Assembly (NCBI RefSeq): GCF_938017705.1
Contig: NZ_CALIIS010000204.1
Coordinates: forward strand, 1 to 8,390
Reading direction: 5' to 3'
Source: an uncultured Campylobacter sp.
GTDB lineage: Bacteria > Campylobacterota > Campylobacteria > Campylobacterales > Campylobacteraceae
Length of the DNA: 8,390 nt
The notes under the pieces are model-generated. The model made no database searches. It was not told where the DNA came from and saw only the letters and a list, made by a program, of their open reading frames with translations. Position numbers and translations under genes: made by a program. Positions 6,322 through 8,390 of this stretch are shown in pieces; position 1 is the first letter of the stretch, and every line of letters starts with the position of its first letter.

Positions 6322-6857
6322 TTTATTGCCTCCTCTATACCTTTGGTCACTCTTTCGACCGCTTGAGCTTTTTTGCATTCAGGACAGATATAGAGATATT
6401 TTTTAGCTTCTTCTAATCTGCCTGGGAGCAAATTTGCCGTACTTAGCTTTTCTAGCGTGTAGTTGATTAGCCTTTTTGGGGTCATCGGCTTGCCGCAGCA
6501 GCTGCATTTTTCCATCTCAAGCTCGCCGTGTTGGATAAGTGCGCTTTTATCAAATTTTACCGCTAGCTCAAAGCTATTGCCTAGCCTTACTGCTCCCGTA
6601 GGGCATACCTCGTCGCAGCGACCGCAAAATATGCAGCGTCCGCAATCAAATTCCCAAATTAGTTTGGTTTGGGCTTCGTTCATCTTAAGCTCAATCGCAT
6701 TAGATGGGCAGGCGATTCCGCACGCAGCACAGCCTATGCAAAGCTCATAGGTGTATTCAGGCTGTCCGCGAAAATTCTCGGGCACGATGTATGGCTCAAA
6801 CGGATAAGCATAGGTCGCCTTACCATATTTTTCGGTAATGTCGAATAATTTCATCAT
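6318..6857 (-). CDS. hyfH: hydrogenase ferredoxin-like subunit (HyfH/HycF)
   Basis: A 179-residue electron-transfer subunit with two [4Fe-4S] clusters, equivalent to NuoI of complex I. The first cluster motif is CIGCAACGIACP (Cys40, 43, 46, 50); the second is CIFCGRCDEVCP (Cys75, 78, 81, 85), with an extra Cys72 just before. A C-terminal module has CSCCGKPM (118-125) and CPECKKAQ (158-165), the same layout as E. coli HycF (CNCRVCNRPF and CPECKRQ), and could form a zinc or extra iron site. Length matches HycF (about 180). The first ATG at 6857 overlaps the large-subunit stop (ATGA) and has AAGGA six bases upstream; a second ATG follows immediately. The N-terminal YPFEPYIVPENFRGQPE segment is also shared with HycF. 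The call is firm; whether to name it hyfH or hycF is a matter of convention. Confidence 0.94.
6329..6335 (-). promoter_or_regulatory. ribosome site that fixes the hyfI start
   Basis: GAGGAGG on the minus strand lies seven bases before the ATG at 6321, inside the end of hyfH. It is one of the strongest Shine-Dalgarno matches in the operon and excludes the longer reading that begins at 6378. Confidence 0.8.
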
Positions 6858-8390
6858 CTTAAATCCTTTTTGCTAACCTTGCCGTCTTGGCAAAATTTCT
6901 TAAGGTCTTTTTCGGTTAGAATTTTACTCTTTCCGCTATTAATATCGACTAAAGTTACGCGCTCGGTGCATGAGTAGCACGGATCCATCGAGCATACGAT
7001 TAGCGCCGCATCGGAGATGTTATTTCCGCGGAATTGAAATCGCAAGCTCGGCCAGTTGTTATACGTAGCGGCGCGACATCTCCAGCGGTAAACCTTCTGA
7101 GCGTTTCCTTGCATGAGCGAGTGGGCATTTCCGCCGCATGGTGCTTCGTCGTGACCTAAAGCGTAGTTTTCCGGTCTGATCATAGTCTGTGGATCGATCA
7201 TTATCGGAGTTTGCGGCATTTGATGCAAGCACTGCCTGATGATGTGGATCGATTGTTTAAGCTCTTTATACCTTACGACTTCGCGACTGAATACATCGCC
7301 ACCGTGCTCTACGGCTACTTCGAATTCTATCTTGTTGAAGAAATCATAAGGGTGATCGTAGCGGTTGTCGCGTTTAAAACCGGAAGCTCTCATATTTGGA
7401 CCTACCGGGCTAAAATCACGCGCCACTTTGCGATCTAATACGCCCACGCCCTTCCAGCGACCGATTTGGCGTTTATCCTCCATAACGGCGTCCCAAATTT
7501 CAGAAATTTGAACGTCGAGCTTGTTGATGATCTCGATGCTCTTGCGAATTTCATTGTCGGTCATATCGCGGCGAAGTCCGCCCATAATTACATTGCCGTA
7601 GGTCTTGCGGCCGCCGGTTACGAGCTGAGCTAACTCCATAGAGTATTCGCGCACCCTAAAGATATGCATGAAGGCGTTGTAGTTACCTGTTACCTCGCAG
7701 GCTAGACCGATATTTAAAAGATGGCTGTGAAGGCGTTCGATCTCAAGGCAGATGACGCGGATGGCTTGCGCACGAAGCGGAATTTCAAGCTTGATAGCTT
7801 TCTCTGCTGCTTCAATACACGCAATCGCGTGAGCGTAGCCGCAAATTCCGCAGACGCGCTCTGCAAGGTAGCCCATCTGATCGTAATTCATTCGGTTTTC
7901 AGCTAGCTTCTCCATACCGCGGTGTTGATAAAATAAGCGGTAGTCCGCATCGATAATCTCATCGCCGTCGCAAAATAATCTGAAGTGTCCCGGCTCATCG
8001 CTCGTTACGTGAAGAGGTCCAAGTGGAACATCTACTACGCCGTCGCCGCTAGGAAATAAAAACTCTGCATTGGGCTCGTCTTTATGATCTACAGGATCGG
8101 GCCTATAGCGATAGTCCATTGCGTCTTTGCGAAGTGGATGAGGCCCATCGGGCCAATCGTCGCTTAACACCAAACGACGTTTATCAGGCAAGCCTTCGGC
8201 GATTAAGCCGAACATGTCGAAAGCTTCTCTTTCGTACCATACGCAAGCAGGCACTAAAGGAGTAACTGACGGGAATGTAGGATCCGATCCGGGAATTAGC
8301 GTCCTAACGGTGATGAAGCATTTATCCTCTGCGGCGAAATCCTCCGCTTCGGTCATTTTGCCACCTTCCATAGATATCGCATAGTAAAGC
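6854..8390 (-). CDS. hyfG: group 4 [NiFe] hydrogenase catalytic large subunit (HyfG/HycE), 5' end cut by window edge
   Basis: This is the H2-forming or H2-oxidising subunit. The reading frame stays open through the window edge (LYYAIS before the Met at 8371), and comparison with E. coli HycE suggests about 60 residues lie outside, so the Met at 8371 is not the start. Counting from that Met: residues 15-90 are the end of the NuoC-like 30-kDa domain (CVWYEREAFDMFGL, then DDWPDGPHPLRKD); from about 115 on is the NuoD-like/hydrogenase domain. Both NiFe-binding motifs are intact: RVCGICGYAHA (Cys174, Cys177) and DPCYSC (Cys465, Cys468), matching Cys241/244 and Cys531/534 of HycE. After DPCYSCTER comes a 34-residue tail beginning VTLVD, the expected peptide removed by HycI after Arg471. 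Intact cysteines mark a true hydrogenase, not a complex I relative. It is the first visible gene of the operon; membrane subunits should lie upstream. Confidence 0.95.
   Translation of the reverse strand, partial: LYYAISMEGGKMTEAEDFAAEDKCFITVRTLIPGSDPTFPSVTPLVPACVWYEREAFDMFGLIAEGLPDKRRLVLSDDWPDGPHPLRKDAMDYRYRPDPVDHKDEPNAEFLFPSGDGVVDVPLGPLHVTSDEPGHFRLFCDGDEIIDADYRLFYQHRGMEKLAENRMNYDQMGYLAERVCGICGYAHAIACIEAAEKAIKLEIPLRAQAIRVICLEIERLHSHLLNIGLACEVTGNYNAFMHIFRVREYSMELAQLVTGGRKTYGNVIMGGLRRDMTDNEIRKSIEIINKLDVQISEIWDAVMEDKRQIGRWKGVGVLDRKVARDFSPVGPNMRASGFKRDNRYDHPYDFFNKIEFEVAVEHGGDVFSREVVRYKELKQSIHIIRQCLHQMPQTPIMIDPQTMIRPENYALGHDEAPCGGNAHSLMQGNAQKVYRWRCRAATYNNWPSLRFQFRGNNISDAALIVCSMDPCYSCTERVTLVDINSGKSKILTEKDLKKFCQDGKVSKKDLR

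Overview
The window looks like chromosomal DNA from a Campylobacter-type member of the Campylobacterota (Epsilonproteobacteria). I infer this from the recurring AAATTTT-type words, the intermediate base composition (richer in G+C than C. jejuni), and the gene content: a Hyf/Hyc-type hydrogenase operon like those known from oral and enteric campylobacters. Genus is a reasoned guess; species cannot be set from this sequence.

Layout. From low to high coordinates: a minus-strand AGCS-family sodium/amino-acid symporter (90-1502); a minus-strand PPM/LCM-type SAM-dependent methyltransferase (1730-2563); a plus-strand Crp/Fnr-superfamily regulator (2918-3556), divergent from the methyltransferase across a hairpin-rich intergenic region; and, on the minus strand, the 3' half of a group 4 [NiFe] hydrogenase operon (8390 down to 3840), which ends in a clear intrinsic terminator at about 3779-3803.

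The hydrogenase operon reads, in transcription order: catalytic large subunit (HyfG/HycE type, its start lying beyond the window edge), the ferredoxin-like subunit HyfH/HycF, the small subunit HyfI/HycG, the assembly factor HycH/HyfJ, the maturation protease HycI, and a formate channel of the FocA/FNT family. There is no space between any of these genes. Four junctions overlap (ATGA, ATGA, ATGA, TGATG) and the fifth is TAA directly followed by ATG. Logically, HyfG, HyfI and HyfH form the peripheral arm, with the NiFe site and Fe-S relay; HycH helps mature the large subunit; HycI trims its C-terminal tail after an Arg next to the DPCxxC motif; and FocA moves formate. The membrane subunits expected upstream (HyfA-F type) and any formate dehydrogenase are not visible here.

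The regulator gene converges on the operon. It has neither a recognisable cAMP-binding signature nor an FNR-type cysteine cluster, so its signal is unknown. The symporter and methyltransferase look like unrelated housekeeping or accessory genes. No RNA gene, insertion sequence, CRISPR array or phage gene was recognised. I see no convincing unknown defence or mobile system; the points most worth following up are the structured region upstream of the regulator, the repeated intergenic 13-mer flanking it, and an unusual pore substitution in the formate channel.
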